Assembly (NCBI RefSeq): GCF_002291445.1
Contig: NZ_CP014137.1
Location: forward strand, 5,208,001-5,272,000
DNA: 64,000 nt
Source: Brenneria goodwinii
GTDB lineage: Bacteria > Pseudomonadota > Gammaproteobacteria > Enterobacterales > Enterobacteriaceae
Reading direction: 5' to 3'
Shown here one piece after another: positions 7,749 through 17,097 of the stretch; position 1 is the first letter of the stretch; the number at the start of each line of letters is the position of its first letter. The notes beneath the pieces were generated by a model, which saw nothing but the letters and a program-made list of their open reading frames with translations, searched no databases and had not been told where the DNA came from. Made by a program: the position numbers and the translations under genes.

Positions 7749-9512
7749 ATGAAAGCAGCTCGTACAGGAAGATTAAAACGCCAGGAAGACCAGGCCAGCT
7801 TTGTTAGCTGGCGTTTTGCGTTGCTCTGTAGCTGCATCCTGCTGGCCATGATCGGACTGATGGTTCGCGCCGCTTATCTCCAGGTAATCAACCCCGATAA
7901 GCTGGTGCGCGAAGGGGATATGCGCTCCCTGCGCGTGCAGGAAATACCGACGGCTCGCGGCATGATCAGCGATCGAGCGGGGCGTCCTCTGGCGGTCAGC
8001 GTGCCGGTAAACGCCGTCTGGGCGGATCCGAAAGAATTGAACGATCATGGCGGCATCACGCAGGATACTCGCTGGAAGGCGCTTTCCGACGCGCTTGAAA
8101 TCCCGCTGGATCAGATGGCCGCCAAAATTAACGCCAATCCCAAAGGGCGTTTTGTCTATTTGGCGCGCCAGGTCAACCCGGCCATTGGCGAATATATCCA
8201 TAAGCTGAAGCTGCCCGGCATTAACCTGCGCCAGGAATCCCGCCGCTACTATCCTTCGGGCCAGGTTACTTCCCATTTGATTGGTTTTACCAATATTGAC
8301 GGTCAGGGCATCGAAGGCGTCGAGAAAAGTTTCGATCGCTGGCTGACCGGGCAGCCGGGCGAACGCACCGTGCGTAAAGATCGCTTTGGCCGGGTGATCG
8401 AGGACATCTCCTCGGTTGACAGTCAGGCGGCGCATAATCTGGTGTTGAGCATTGACGAGCGGTTACAGGCGCTGGTCTATCGTGAACTCAACAACGCCGT
8501 GGCATTTAACAAAGCGGAATCCGGCACCGCGGTGTTGGTTGATGTCAACACCGGGGAAGTGCTGGCGATGGCGAACAGCCCGTCTTATAACCCCAATAAC
8601 CTGTCCGGCACGCCCAAAGACATTATGCGCAACCGCGCCATTACCGATATTTTCGAACCCGGCTCTACGGTGAAGCCGATGGTGGTGATGACCGCGCTGC
8701 AACGCGGGGTGATAAAAGAGAATAGCGTTATCAACACCCTGCCGTATTACGTTAACGGTCACGAAATCAAAGACGTGGCGCGTTACAGCGAGTTGACCCT
8801 TACCGGGATCCTCCAGAAGTCGAGTAACGTCGGTGTTTCCAAACTGGCGTTAGCGATGCCTTCCTCTGCGCTTGTCGATACATACTCGCGTATGGGGTTA
8901 GGGAAAGCGACCAATTTGGGGTTGGTCGGAGAAAGCAGTGGCTTATACCCGCAAAAACAACGGTGGTCTGACATAGAGAGGGCCACCTTCTCTTTCGGCT
9001 ACGGGCTAATGGTAACACCGTTACAGTTAGCGCGAGTCTATGCCACCATCGGCAGCTTCGGGATTTACCGCCCGTTGTCGATTACCAAAGTTGATCCGCC
9101 GGTCGCTGGCGAACGCGTGTTTCCTGACGCGTTGGTGCGTACCGTGGTTCATATGATGGAAAGCGTCGCTCTGCCCGGTGGTGGTGGCACCAAGGCGGCC
9201 ATAAAAGGCTACCGGATTGCAATTAAAACCGGGACGGCGAAAAAGGTCGGGCCGGATGGAAAATACATCAATAAATACATTGCCTATACGGCGGGCGTTG
9301 CGCCAGCCAGTAACCCACGGTTTGCTCTGGTTGTCGTCATCAACGATCCTCAAGCCGGTAAATATTACGGCGGTGCGGTTTCAGCACCGATATTTGGCGC
9401 CATCATGGGGGGCGTTCTGCGCACGATGAACGTAGAGCCTGACGCACTACCCTCGGGTGACAAAAATGAGTTTGTAATTAATAGAAAAGAGGGGCCAGGT
9501 GGCAGATCGTAA
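7749..9512 (+). CDS. ftsI: Septal peptidoglycan transpeptidase FtsI (PBP3)
   Basis: A 587-residue class B penicillin-binding protein. After a basic N-terminus, a single transmembrane anchor spans about residues 21-41. A pedestal domain follows, then the transpeptidase domain with all three active-site motifs: S306-TVK, S358-SN and K493-TG. It crosslinks septal peptidoglycan together with FtsW and is the target of aztreonam-type beta-lactams. The last codons overlap the murE start by 14 bp. Confidence 0.97.
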   Translation: MKAARTGRLKRQEDQASFVSWRFALLCSCILLAMIGLMVRAAYLQVINPDKLVREGDMRSLRVQEIPTARGMISDRAGRPLAVSVPVNAVWADPKELNDHGGITQDTRWKALSDALEIPLDQMAAKINANPKGRFVYLARQVNPAIGEYIHKLKLPGINLRQESRRYYPSGQVTSHLIGFTNIDGQGIEGVEKSFDRWLTGQPGERTVRKDRFGRVIEDISSVDSQAAHNLVLSIDERLQALVYRELNNAVAFNKAESGTAVLVDVNTGEVLAMANSPSYNPNNLSGTPKDIMRNRAITDIFEPGSTVKPMVVMTALQRGVIKENSVINTLPYYVNGHEIKDVARYSELTLTGILQKSSNVGVSKLALAMPSSALVDTYSRMGLGKATNLGLVGESSGLYPQKQRWSDIERATFSFGYGLMVTPLQLARVYATIGSFGIYRPLSITKVDPPVAGERVFPDALVRTVVHMMESVALPGGGGTKAAIKGYRIAIKTGTAKKVGPDGKYINKYIAYTAGVAPASNPRFALVVVINDPQAGKYYGGAVSAPIFGAIMGGVLRTMNVEPDALPSGDKNEFVINRKEGPGGRS

Positions 9513-10986
9513 TTTGCGCGAGTTATTAGCGCCGTGGGTGCAAGGCGCCCCGGCGTGCGCGCTGCGGGAAATGACATTAGACAGCCGTAATGCGGCTGCC
9601 GGGGACCTGTTTGTCGCCGTCGTCGGCCACAAAACAGATGGGCGGCGCTATATTCCGCAGGCCATCGCGCAAGGTGTGGCGGCGATTATTGCCGACGCTG
9701 AGGATGAATTCGGCGATGGCACGGTACGTGAAGTGCATGGCGTTCCCGTGGTTTACCTCAGCAATCTGCACCAGCGTCTTTCCGCCCTGGCGGGGCGTTT
9801 CTATCAACAGCCCGCAGAAAAATTACAGTTGATCGGCGTGACCGGCACTAACGGTAAAACCACCACGGCACAGCTATTGGCGCAGTGGAGTCAGGCGCTG
9901 GGCGAAACCAGTGCGGTGATGGGAACGGTCGGAAACGGTTTGTTGGGGCGCATTGTTCCGGCGGAAAATACCACCGGATCGGCAGTGGATGTACAGCATG
10001 TTCTGAGACAGCTGGTCGAGCAGGGCGCAACGTTTGCGGCCATGGAGGTCTCTTCTCACGGCCTGGTGCAGGGGCGTGTCGCGGCCTTGCCGTTTTCCGC
10101 TGCGGTATTCACTAATCTGAGCCGCGATCATCTTGATTATCATGGTGATATGGAGCATTACGAAGCGGCAAAATGGTCGCTATTCGCCGAACACCGAGTG
10201 GGCCAGATGATTATCAATGCGGATGACGAGGTCGGTCGCCGCTGGCTGGATAAATTGCCGGATGCCGTCGCCGTTACCATGGAAAATAATCTTATCCCTG
10301 GCTGCCGCGGGCGTTGGCTGAAGACTACCGGCGTCGACTATCACGACAACGGCACGATTATTCGTTTCGATTCCAGTTGGGGGCATGGCGAGATTGAAAG
10401 CCATCTGATGGGCGCGTTTAACGTCAGTAATCTGTTATTGGCGCTGGCTACGCTGCTGTCATTGGGTTACCCCTTGAGTCAACTGGTTGCCAGCGGTTCG
10501 CATCTGCAACCGGTGTGCGGCAGGATGGAGGTTTTTCACGCCGCGGGCCGACCGACGGTAGTGGTGGATTATGCCCACACCCCGGATGCGCTGGAGAAAG
10601 CGTTGGAAGCGGCGCGGCTACACTGTGACGGACTGTTATGGTGCGTCTTTGGCTGCGGCGGCGATCGTGATAAAGGTAAGCGCCCACTTATGGCGGGAAT
10701 AGCGGAGCAACTGGCCGATCGCGTTGTGGTTACCGACGATAATCCACGTACTGAAGAGCCCGCCGCCATCATCAACGATATCTTATCGGGTCTGCTGGAC
10801 GCCGGGCGCGTCCAGGTGATTCATGGTCGAGCCGAAGCCGTTACCCGCGCCATCATGCAGGCGAAAGATAATGATGTTGTGCTGGTGGCCGGTAAAGGTC
10901 ATGAGGATTACCAATTGATTGGTAACCGCCGTTTGGACTATTCGGACCGTATTACTGTCGCCCGCTTGTTGGGAGTGATCGCATGA
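9499..10986 (+). CDS. murE: UDP-MurNAc-L-Ala-D-Glu:meso-DAP ligase MurE
   Basis: A 495-residue cytoplasmic Mur ligase that adds meso-diaminopimelate to the peptidoglycan precursor using ATP. The P-loop TGTNGKTTT lies at residues 115-123. The DNPR motif near 415-417, which reads DDNPRTEEP, marks specificity for meso-DAP rather than lysine. The GTG start at 9499 lies inside the ftsI end behind AGAGGGG. The stop overlaps the murF start (ATGA). Confidence 0.97.
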   Translation: MADRNLRELLAPWVQGAPACALREMTLDSRNAAAGDLFVAVVGHKTDGRRYIPQAIAQGVAAIIADAEDEFGDGTVREVHGVPVVYLSNLHQRLSALAGRFYQQPAEKLQLIGVTGTNGKTTTAQLLAQWSQALGETSAVMGTVGNGLLGRIVPAENTTGSAVDVQHVLRQLVEQGATFAAMEVSSHGLVQGRVAALPFSAAVFTNLSRDHLDYHGDMEHYEAAKWSLFAEHRVGQMIINADDEVGRRWLDKLPDAVAVTMENNLIPGCRGRWLKTTGVDYHDNGTIIRFDSSWGHGEIESHLMGAFNVSNLLLALATLLSLGYPLSQLVASGSHLQPVCGRMEVFHAAGRPTVVVDYAHTPDALEKALEAARLHCDGLLWCVFGCGGDRDKGKRPLMAGIAEQLADRVVVTDDNPRTEEPAAIINDILSGLLDAGRVQVIHGRAEAVTRAIMQAKDNDVVLVAGKGHEDYQLIGNRRLDYSDRITVARLLGVIA

Positions 10987-12344
10987 TTAGCGTTTCTCTA
11001 CAGCAGATAGCTTCGATACTGAACGCCAGATTGATTGGTGCAAGCGTCGAGATCGACGACGTCTCAACCGATACGCGCAAGCTGAAAGCCGGATGTTTGT
11101 TTGTTGCTTTAAAGGGCGAAAAATTTGATGCACACGACTATGCCGCCGACGCGGTAAAAGGCGGCGCGGCGGCTCTGTTGGTCAGTAAGCGCTTACCTAT
11201 TGAGGTGCCGCAGCTATTAGTGGCCGATACCCGCCTGGCGCTGGGAAAACTGGCCGCTTGGGTAAGAGAACAGTCCAATGCTCGCGTGGCAGCGTTAACC
11301 GGGTCTTCCGGTAAGACTTCCGTCAAGGAAATGACCGCCGCGATCCTGCGTCAATGCGGCAACGTTCTTTATACCGCCGGCAACTTTAACAATGACATCG
11401 GTGTGCCGTTAACGTTATTGCGTTTGACGCCGGAGCATCAGTTCGCGGTGATTGAATTAGGCGCCAATCATATCGGCGAAATTGCTTATACCGTCGATCT
11501 GGTGCGTCCGGAAAGCGCGTTAGTCAACAACCTTGCCGCCGCGCATCTGGAAGGCTTCGGTTCTCTGGCCGGCGTTGCCCAGGCGAAAGGCGAAATCTTT
11601 GCCGGTCTGTCGGCCGACGGCGTGGCGATTATTAACGCGGACAGCAACGACTTCCCGCACTGGCAGCCGATGCTGAACCATAAAACGCTGTGGCGCTTTT
11701 CACCGCAGGCAGCCAGCGATGTCGATTTCTTTGCCAGCGGCGTCAAAGTGTTTGCCCAGGGCACGCGGTTCAATTTGCATACCCCGTTCGGGCAGGTCGA
11801 AGTGGTGTTGCCATTGCCGGGGCGCCACAACGTGGCGAATGCGCTGGCGGCGGCTGCGCTGTCCATGTCCGTCGGCGCAACATTGGCCGCGGTCAAAACC
11901 GGTTTGGCGCAAATAAAGGCGGTACCGGGGCGATTATTCCCGATTGCGCTGGCGGAAGGAAAACTGCTGCTGGATGACAGCTACAACGCGAACGTCGGCT
12001 CGATGACGGCTGCCGCGCAGGTGCTTGCCGAAATGCCGGGATACCGCGTGATGGTCGTCGGCGATATGGGCGAACTGGGCGAGCAGGCGGCGGAGTGTCA
12101 TCGCCAGGTGGGGAAAGCGGCGCGCGCGGCCGGTATCGACAAAGTATTAAGCGTGGGAACGTTAAGCGAGTTGATTGGCCAAGCGAGTGGCAATGGCGAG
12201 CATTTTCAGAATAAAGCCACACTGGTTTCACGACTAAGCGCGTTGGTATCTGAACACAAAATAATAAGCATATTGGTTAAGGGTTCACGTAGCACTGCGA
12301 TGGAGCAGGTAGTACGCGCATTACAGGAGAATGCAACATGTTAG
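10983..12344 (+). CDS. murF: UDP-MurNAc-tripeptide:D-Ala-D-Ala ligase MurF
   Basis: A 453-residue Mur ligase that adds the D-alanyl-D-alanine dipeptide (made by Ddl) to give the UDP-MurNAc-pentapeptide. The three-domain layout is visible: an N-terminal substrate domain (VSTDTRKLKAGCLF), a central ATPase with P-loop TGSSGKTSVKE (about residue 107), and a C-terminal domain with DDSYNANVGSM. It overlaps murE by 4 bp and mraY by 7 bp, so the genes are translationally linked. Confidence 0.97.
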   Translation: MISVSLQQIASILNARLIGASVEIDDVSTDTRKLKAGCLFVALKGEKFDAHDYAADAVKGGAAALLVSKRLPIEVPQLLVADTRLALGKLAAWVREQSNARVAALTGSSGKTSVKEMTAAILRQCGNVLYTAGNFNNDIGVPLTLLRLTPEHQFAVIELGANHIGEIAYTVDLVRPESALVNNLAAAHLEGFGSLAGVAQAKGEIFAGLSADGVAIINADSNDFPHWQPMLNHKTLWRFSPQAASDVDFFASGVKVFAQGTRFNLHTPFGQVEVVLPLPGRHNVANALAAAALSMSVGATLAAVKTGLAQIKAVPGRLFPIALAEGKLLLDDSYNANVGSMTAAAQVLAEMPGYRVMVVGDMGELGEQAAECHRQVGKAARAAGIDKVLSVGTLSELIGQASGNGEHFQNKATLVSRLSALVSEHKIISILVKGSRSTAMEQVVRALQENATC

Positions 12345-13420
12345 TGTGGCTGGCCGAGCATCTGGTCAAATTTTATTCCGGTTTTAACGTCTTTTCTTAT
12401 TTGACGTTCCGGGCCATCGTCAGCCTGCTGACCGCTTTGGTGATTTCTTTATGGATGGGGCCGCATTTGATTGCCTGGCTGCAACGCTTGCAGATTGGGC
12501 AGGTGGTGCGCAATGACGGACCGGAATCGCATTTCAGCAAGCGGGGAACGCCGACGATGGGCGGCGTGATGATTCTGGCCTCTATCACTGTTTCGGTGCT
12601 GATGTGGGTGAATCTCGCTAATCCGTATGTCTGGTGTGTACTGGTTGTTCTGCTGGGTTACGGCGCGGTCGGCTTTATCGATGATTATCGCAAAGTGGTA
12701 CGTAAAGATACCAAGGGGCTGATTGCGCGCTGGAAATATTTCTGGCAGTCGGTGATTGCGCTGGTGGTGGCGTTCGTCATGTATTCGATCGGCAAGGACA
12801 CGCCGGCAACGCTGCTGGTTGTGCCGTTCTTTAAGGACGTTATGCCGCAGTTGGGGCTGCTTTATATCGTGCTGGCCTACTTTGTGATTGTTGGGACCAG
12901 CAATGCGGTGAACCTGACCGATGGTCTGGACGGCCTGGCCATCATGCCGACGGTGTTTGTTGCCGCCGGGTTTGCATTGGTCGCCTGGGCCACGGGGAAT
13001 ATGAATTTTGCCGGTTATCTGCATATTCCCTATATCCGTCATGCCAGTGAGCTGGTGGTTGTGTGTACGGCGATTGTGGGCGCAGGGCTTGGATTCCTGT
13101 GGTTTAACACCTACCCAGCCCAGGTTTTCATGGGCGATGTGGGTTCGCTGGCGTTGGGCGGCGCGTTGGGAACAATCGCGGTGCTGCTGCGTCAGGAGTT
13201 TTTGCTGGTGATTATGGGCGGCGTGTTCGTAGTGGAAACGCTGTCGGTCATTTTGCAGGTAGGATCCTTTAAGTTACGAGGTCAGCGTATTTTCCGCATG
13301 GCCCCGATTCACCATCATTATGAACTTAAAGGATGGCCGGAACCGCGCGTGATTGTACGTTTCTGGATTATTTCGCTGATGCTGGTGCTGATTGGCCTGG
13401 CAACGCTGAAGGTACGGTAA
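12338..13420 (+). CDS. mraY: Phospho-MurNAc-pentapeptide translocase MraY
   Basis: A 360-residue polytopic inner-membrane enzyme that transfers phospho-MurNAc-pentapeptide to undecaprenyl phosphate, making lipid I. About ten hydrophobic helices are apparent. Family motifs seen: GTPTMGG near the N-terminus, FIDDYRK (the Asp pair), NAVNLTDGLDGLA and the C-terminal MAPIHHHYELKGW. Length equals E. coli MraY. It is the target of nucleoside antibiotics and phage lysis protein E. murD follows after 3 bp. Confidence 0.97.
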   Translation: MLVWLAEHLVKFYSGFNVFSYLTFRAIVSLLTALVISLWMGPHLIAWLQRLQIGQVVRNDGPESHFSKRGTPTMGGVMILASITVSVLMWVNLANPYVWCVLVVLLGYGAVGFIDDYRKVVRKDTKGLIARWKYFWQSVIALVVAFVMYSIGKDTPATLLVVPFFKDVMPQLGLLYIVLAYFVIVGTSNAVNLTDGLDGLAIMPTVFVAAGFALVAWATGNMNFAGYLHIPYIRHASELVVVCTAIVGAGLGFLWFNTYPAQVFMGDVGSLALGGALGTIAVLLRQEFLLVIMGGVFVVETLSVILQVGSFKLRGQRIFRMAPIHHHYELKGWPEPRVIVRFWIISLMLVLIGLATLKVR

Positions 13421-13423
13421 AAT

Positions 13424-14740
13424 ATGGTGGACTATCAGGGTAAAAAAGTCGTCATTATCGGGCTGGGGCTAACCGGCCTCTCCTGTGTTGATTTCTTTCT
13501 TGCGCGTGGCGTGGTGCCGCGCGTGGTGGATACCCGTGTCAGTCCGCCCGGATTGGATAAACTGCCGGAAAATGTGGAGCGCCATCTCGGCGATCTCAAC
13601 GAAAGCTGGCTGATGGACGCCGATTTGATCGTGGCCAGCCCGGGCATCGCCTTGTCTACTCCCATACTGGGCGATGCCGCAGACGCCGGGATTGAGATTG
13701 TCGGCGATATCGAACTGTTTTGTCGTGAGGCCCAGGCGCCTATCGTGGCGATTACCGGTTCTAACGGTAAAAGCACGGTGACGACGCTGGTTGGCGATAT
13801 GGCGCGTGCCGCCGGCTGGCAGGTGGGCGTGGGGGGGAATATTGGTTTGCCCGCGCTGCAATTGCTTCAGCATGAATGTCAACTCTATGTGCTGGAGCTG
13901 TCGAGCTTCCAACTGGAGACCACCAGCAGCTTACATGCGGCGGCGGCGACCATTCTGAACGTGACCGAAGATCATACCAACCGTTACCCGCTTGGTTTGC
14001 AGCAGTATCGCGCCGCTAAGTTACGTATTTATGAAAACGCCAAAGTATGCGTCGTCAATGCGGATGACGCGCTGACGATGCCCATTCGCGGCGCGGACGA
14101 ACGCTGCGTCAGTTTTGGTGTCGACGTCGGCGATTATCATCTGAACCGCCAGCAGGGGGAAACCTGGCTGCGAATTAAGGGCGAGCGGGTATTGAACACC
14201 CGGGAAATTAAACTGGTGGGACAGCATAACTACACCAATGCGCTGGCTGCCCTGGCGTTGGCCGACGCCGTCGGCATCCCCCGTTCGTCGGCGTTAACCG
14301 CGCTGACCGCTTTTACCGGGCTGAAGCATCGCTTTCAACTGGTGTGGGAAAACAACGGCGTGCGCTGGATCAATGACTCCAAGGCGACCAACGTTGGCAG
14401 TACCGAAGCGGCTCTGAGCGGTCTGAACATCGACGGCACCCTGCATTTGTTGTTGGGCGGCGATGGCAAATCCGCCGATTTCTCGCCTTTGCTACGTTAT
14501 TTTCAGGGCGATAACATCCGGCTTTATTGTTTCGGACGCGATGGTCAGCAACTGGCGGCGCTGCGGCCAGAAATTGCAGAGAGAACGGAGACAATGGAAC
14601 AATCCATGCGGCTGATAGCCGGGCGCGTGGCGCCAGGCGATATGGTGTTGCTGTCGCCTGCGTGCGCCAGCCTCGATCAGTTCCGCAGTTTTGAACAACG
14701 GGGTGATGAATTTGCCCGCTTGGCGGAGGAACTGGGCTAA
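13424..14740 (+). CDS. murD: UDP-MurNAc-L-Ala:D-Glu ligase MurD
   Basis: A 438-residue Mur ligase that adds D-glutamate to UDP-MurNAc-L-alanine. It has an N-terminal Rossmann-like UDP-binding domain (GLGLTGLSC), an ATPase P-loop TGSNGKSTVT near residue 111, and a C-terminal domain with NDSKATN and LLSPACASLDQF. Length equals the E. coli protein. Its stop codon TAA shares the final A with the ftsW ATG. Confidence 0.97.
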   Translation: MVDYQGKKVVIIGLGLTGLSCVDFFLARGVVPRVVDTRVSPPGLDKLPENVERHLGDLNESWLMDADLIVASPGIALSTPILGDAADAGIEIVGDIELFCREAQAPIVAITGSNGKSTVTTLVGDMARAAGWQVGVGGNIGLPALQLLQHECQLYVLELSSFQLETTSSLHAAAATILNVTEDHTNRYPLGLQQYRAAKLRIYENAKVCVVNADDALTMPIRGADERCVSFGVDVGDYHLNRQQGETWLRIKGERVLNTREIKLVGQHNYTNALAALALADAVGIPRSSALTALTAFTGLKHRFQLVWENNGVRWINDSKATNVGSTEAALSGLNIDGTLHLLLGGDGKSADFSPLLRYFQGDNIRLYCFGRDGQQLAALRPEIAERTETMEQSMRLIAGRVAPGDMVLLSPACASLDQFRSFEQRGDEFARLAEELG

Positions 14741-15942
14741 TGCGGTTGTTTGGGCTGGCATTTATCGAACGTATAAAGCACTGGGTTATGGGGTCGCGGG
14801 AAAGCGATTCGCTGAGCCTTGTCCTGTATGACCGTACCCTAGTATGGCTGACGTTCGGGCTGGCTGTTATTGGTTTTGTGATGGTGACGTCGGCTTCAAT
14901 GCCGATCGGACAACGTCTGGCGAGCGATCCTTTCCTGTTTGCCAAGCGGGATGCGTTGTATCTGGGGTTGGCCTTAGGGTTGTCTCTGGTGACGTTACGC
15001 ATTCCCATGGAGATTTGGCAGCGTTACAGCCCGGTTCTGCTGCTACTGGCGATGGTGATGCTGCTGGTGGTGCTGGCCGTTGGCAGTTCCGTAAACGGGG
15101 CATCCCGCTGGATTTCGCTGGGGCCGCTGCGTATTCAGCCTGCGGAGTTATCCAAGCTGGCGCTGTTTTGCTACCTCTCCAGCTATATGGTGCGCAAGGT
15201 GGATGAAGTGCGTAACAATTTCTGGGGATTCTGTAAGCCGATGGGCGTGATGGTGGTGTTGGCCGTGCTGCTGCTGGCTCAGCCGGACCTGGGAACGGTG
15301 GTGGTGCTGTTTATTACTACGCTGGCGATGCTGTTTTTAGCCGGCGCGAAACTGTGGCAGTTCCTGGCTATTATCGGCTGCGGTATTTTCGCCGTCTGCC
15401 TGCTGATTGTCGCCGAACCTTATCGTATGCGGCGTGTGACGTCCTTTTGGAATCCATGGGAAGATCCGTTCGGCAGCGGCTATCAGTTGACCCAGTCTCT
15501 GATGGCGTTTGGCCGCGGTGAGCTATGGGGGCAAGGGCTGGGCAATTCGGTGCAGAAGCTGGAATATTTGCCGGAGGCGCATACCGACTTTATTTTCTCC
15601 ATTTTAGGCGAAGAACTCGGCTATATCGGTGTGGTTTTGGCGCTGTTAATGATATTCTTCGTCGCTTTTCGTGCGATGTCCATCGGGCGGCGGGCGCTGG
15701 AGATTAACCAGCGTTTTTCAGGTTTTCTGGCTTGTTCGATCGGCATCTGGTTCAGTTTTCAGACGTTGGTAAATGTCGGCGCGGCGGCGGGTATGCTGCC
15801 GACCAAAGGGTTGACGCTGCCGTTGATCAGCTACGGCGGTTCGAGCCTGCTCATTATGTCGACGGCCATCGTTTTATTGTTGCGTATTGATTTTGAAACG
15901 CGTCTGACCAAAGCGCAGGCGTTTACGAGGAGTGCCAGATGA
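14740..15942 (+). CDS. ftsW: Septal peptidoglycan glycosyltransferase FtsW
   Basis: A 400-residue SEDS-family membrane protein with about ten transmembrane segments. It polymerises lipid II at the septum as the partner of FtsI. The conserved loop regions GASRWISLGPLRIQPAE and AHTDFIFSILGEELG, and the SEDS signature near PLISYGGSSLL, are all present. The stop overlaps the murG start (ATGA at 15939-15942). Confidence 0.96.
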   Translation: MRLFGLAFIERIKHWVMGSRESDSLSLVLYDRTLVWLTFGLAVIGFVMVTSASMPIGQRLASDPFLFAKRDALYLGLALGLSLVTLRIPMEIWQRYSPVLLLLAMVMLLVVLAVGSSVNGASRWISLGPLRIQPAELSKLALFCYLSSYMVRKVDEVRNNFWGFCKPMGVMVVLAVLLLAQPDLGTVVVLFITTLAMLFLAGAKLWQFLAIIGCGIFAVCLLIVAEPYRMRRVTSFWNPWEDPFGSGYQLTQSLMAFGRGELWGQGLGNSVQKLEYLPEAHTDFIFSILGEELGYIGVVLALLMIFFVAFRAMSIGRRALEINQRFSGFLACSIGIWFSFQTLVNVGAAAGMLPTKGLTLPLISYGGSSLLIMSTAIVLLLRIDFETRLTKAQAFTRSAR

Positions 15943-17030
15943 GTGGCGAAGGAAAGCGTTTGATGGTGATGGCAGGCGGCACGGGAGGACATGTTTTCCC
16001 CGGTCTTGCCGTCGCGCATCATCTGATGGCTCAAGGCTGGCAGGTACGGTGGCTGGGTACAGCGGATCGTATGGAAGCGGATTTAGTCCCCAAGCATGGT
16101 ATTGAAATTGATTTCATCCGTATCTCCGGACTGCGAGGCAAGGGGCTAAAAGCACAGCTATGCGCGCCTTTACGCATTTTCCGGGCGGTTCGTCAGGCGC
16201 AGGCCATTATACGTCGTTATCAGCCTGATGTGGTGCTGGGAATGGGCGGCTATGTTTCCGGACCGGGAGGCTTGGCCGCCTGGTTGTGCGGCGTGCCGGT
16301 GGTGCTGCATGAACAAAACGGCATTGCCGGGCTAACCAATCGCTGGCTGGCGCATATCGCCAAAAAAGTATTGCAGGCATTTCCGGGCGCATTTCCGAAA
16401 GCGGAAGTGGTCGGCAATCCGGTAAGAACGGATGTACTGGCTTTGCCCGCGCCAGCGGCTCGTCTGACCGGACGTACCGGACCGGTTCGGGTTTTAGTGG
16501 TTGGCGGTAGCCAGGGCGCAAGGATCCTTAATCAGACGCTGCCGGGCGTCGCCGCGAAGTTAGGCGATAGCGTTACGATTTGGCATCAGGTCGGTAAAGG
16601 CGCGCAGGCGGAGGTTGAGCAAGCCTATCGGCAGCTTGGGCAGCCGCAGCATAAGATCGCTGAATTTATTGATGATATGGCGGAAGCCTATGCCTGGGCC
16701 GACGTGGTGGTTTGTCGCTCCGGCGCGCTGACGGTCAGTGAAATCGCTGCGGCTGGACTGCCCGCGCTGTTTGTTCCTTTTCAGCATAAGGATCGCCAGC
16801 AGTATTGGAACGCTCTGTCGCTGGAAAGAGCGGGGGCGGCGAAGATTATCGAACAACCACAGTTTAACGTTGCATCAGTGACTGAGGTTTTAGCGAGCTG
16901 GGATCGCGCCACGTTGATGGCGATGGCGGAAAAGGCCCGCTCTGTGGCCATCCCCGACGCGACGCAGCGCGTAGCTGAAGTGGTGAGCGCCGTGGCGGGC
17001 GGACGAACCGGTCGTGTAGTTCATAGCTGA
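15939..17030 (+). CDS. murG: Lipid II synthase MurG
   Basis: A 363-residue GT28/GT-B glycosyltransferase on the inner face of the cytoplasmic membrane. It transfers GlcNAc from UDP-GlcNAc to lipid I. Two glycine-rich loops mark the domains: GGTGGHVFPGLA near the N-terminus and VLVVGGSQGARILN in the middle. The HEQNGIAGLTNR segment and the C-domain CRSGALTVSEIAAAGLP are typical. The ATG overlaps the ftsW stop. A 67-bp gap separates it from murC. Confidence 0.97.
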   Translation: MSGEGKRLMVMAGGTGGHVFPGLAVAHHLMAQGWQVRWLGTADRMEADLVPKHGIEIDFIRISGLRGKGLKAQLCAPLRIFRAVRQAQAIIRRYQPDVVLGMGGYVSGPGGLAAWLCGVPVVLHEQNGIAGLTNRWLAHIAKKVLQAFPGAFPKAEVVGNPVRTDVLALPAPAARLTGRTGPVRVLVVGGSQGARILNQTLPGVAAKLGDSVTIWHQVGKGAQAEVEQAYRQLGQPQHKIAEFIDDMAEAYAWADVVVCRSGALTVSEIAAAGLPALFVPFQHKDRQQYWNALSLERAGAAKIIEQPQFNVASVTEVLASWDRATLMAMAEKARSVAIPDATQRVAEVVSAVAGGRTGRVVHS

Positions 17031-17097
17031 TTAATTAATACAGTATTGCCGGGCGGCGCGGCCGCTCGGGGATTAAATAAGGTAGCGATAGAAAAAA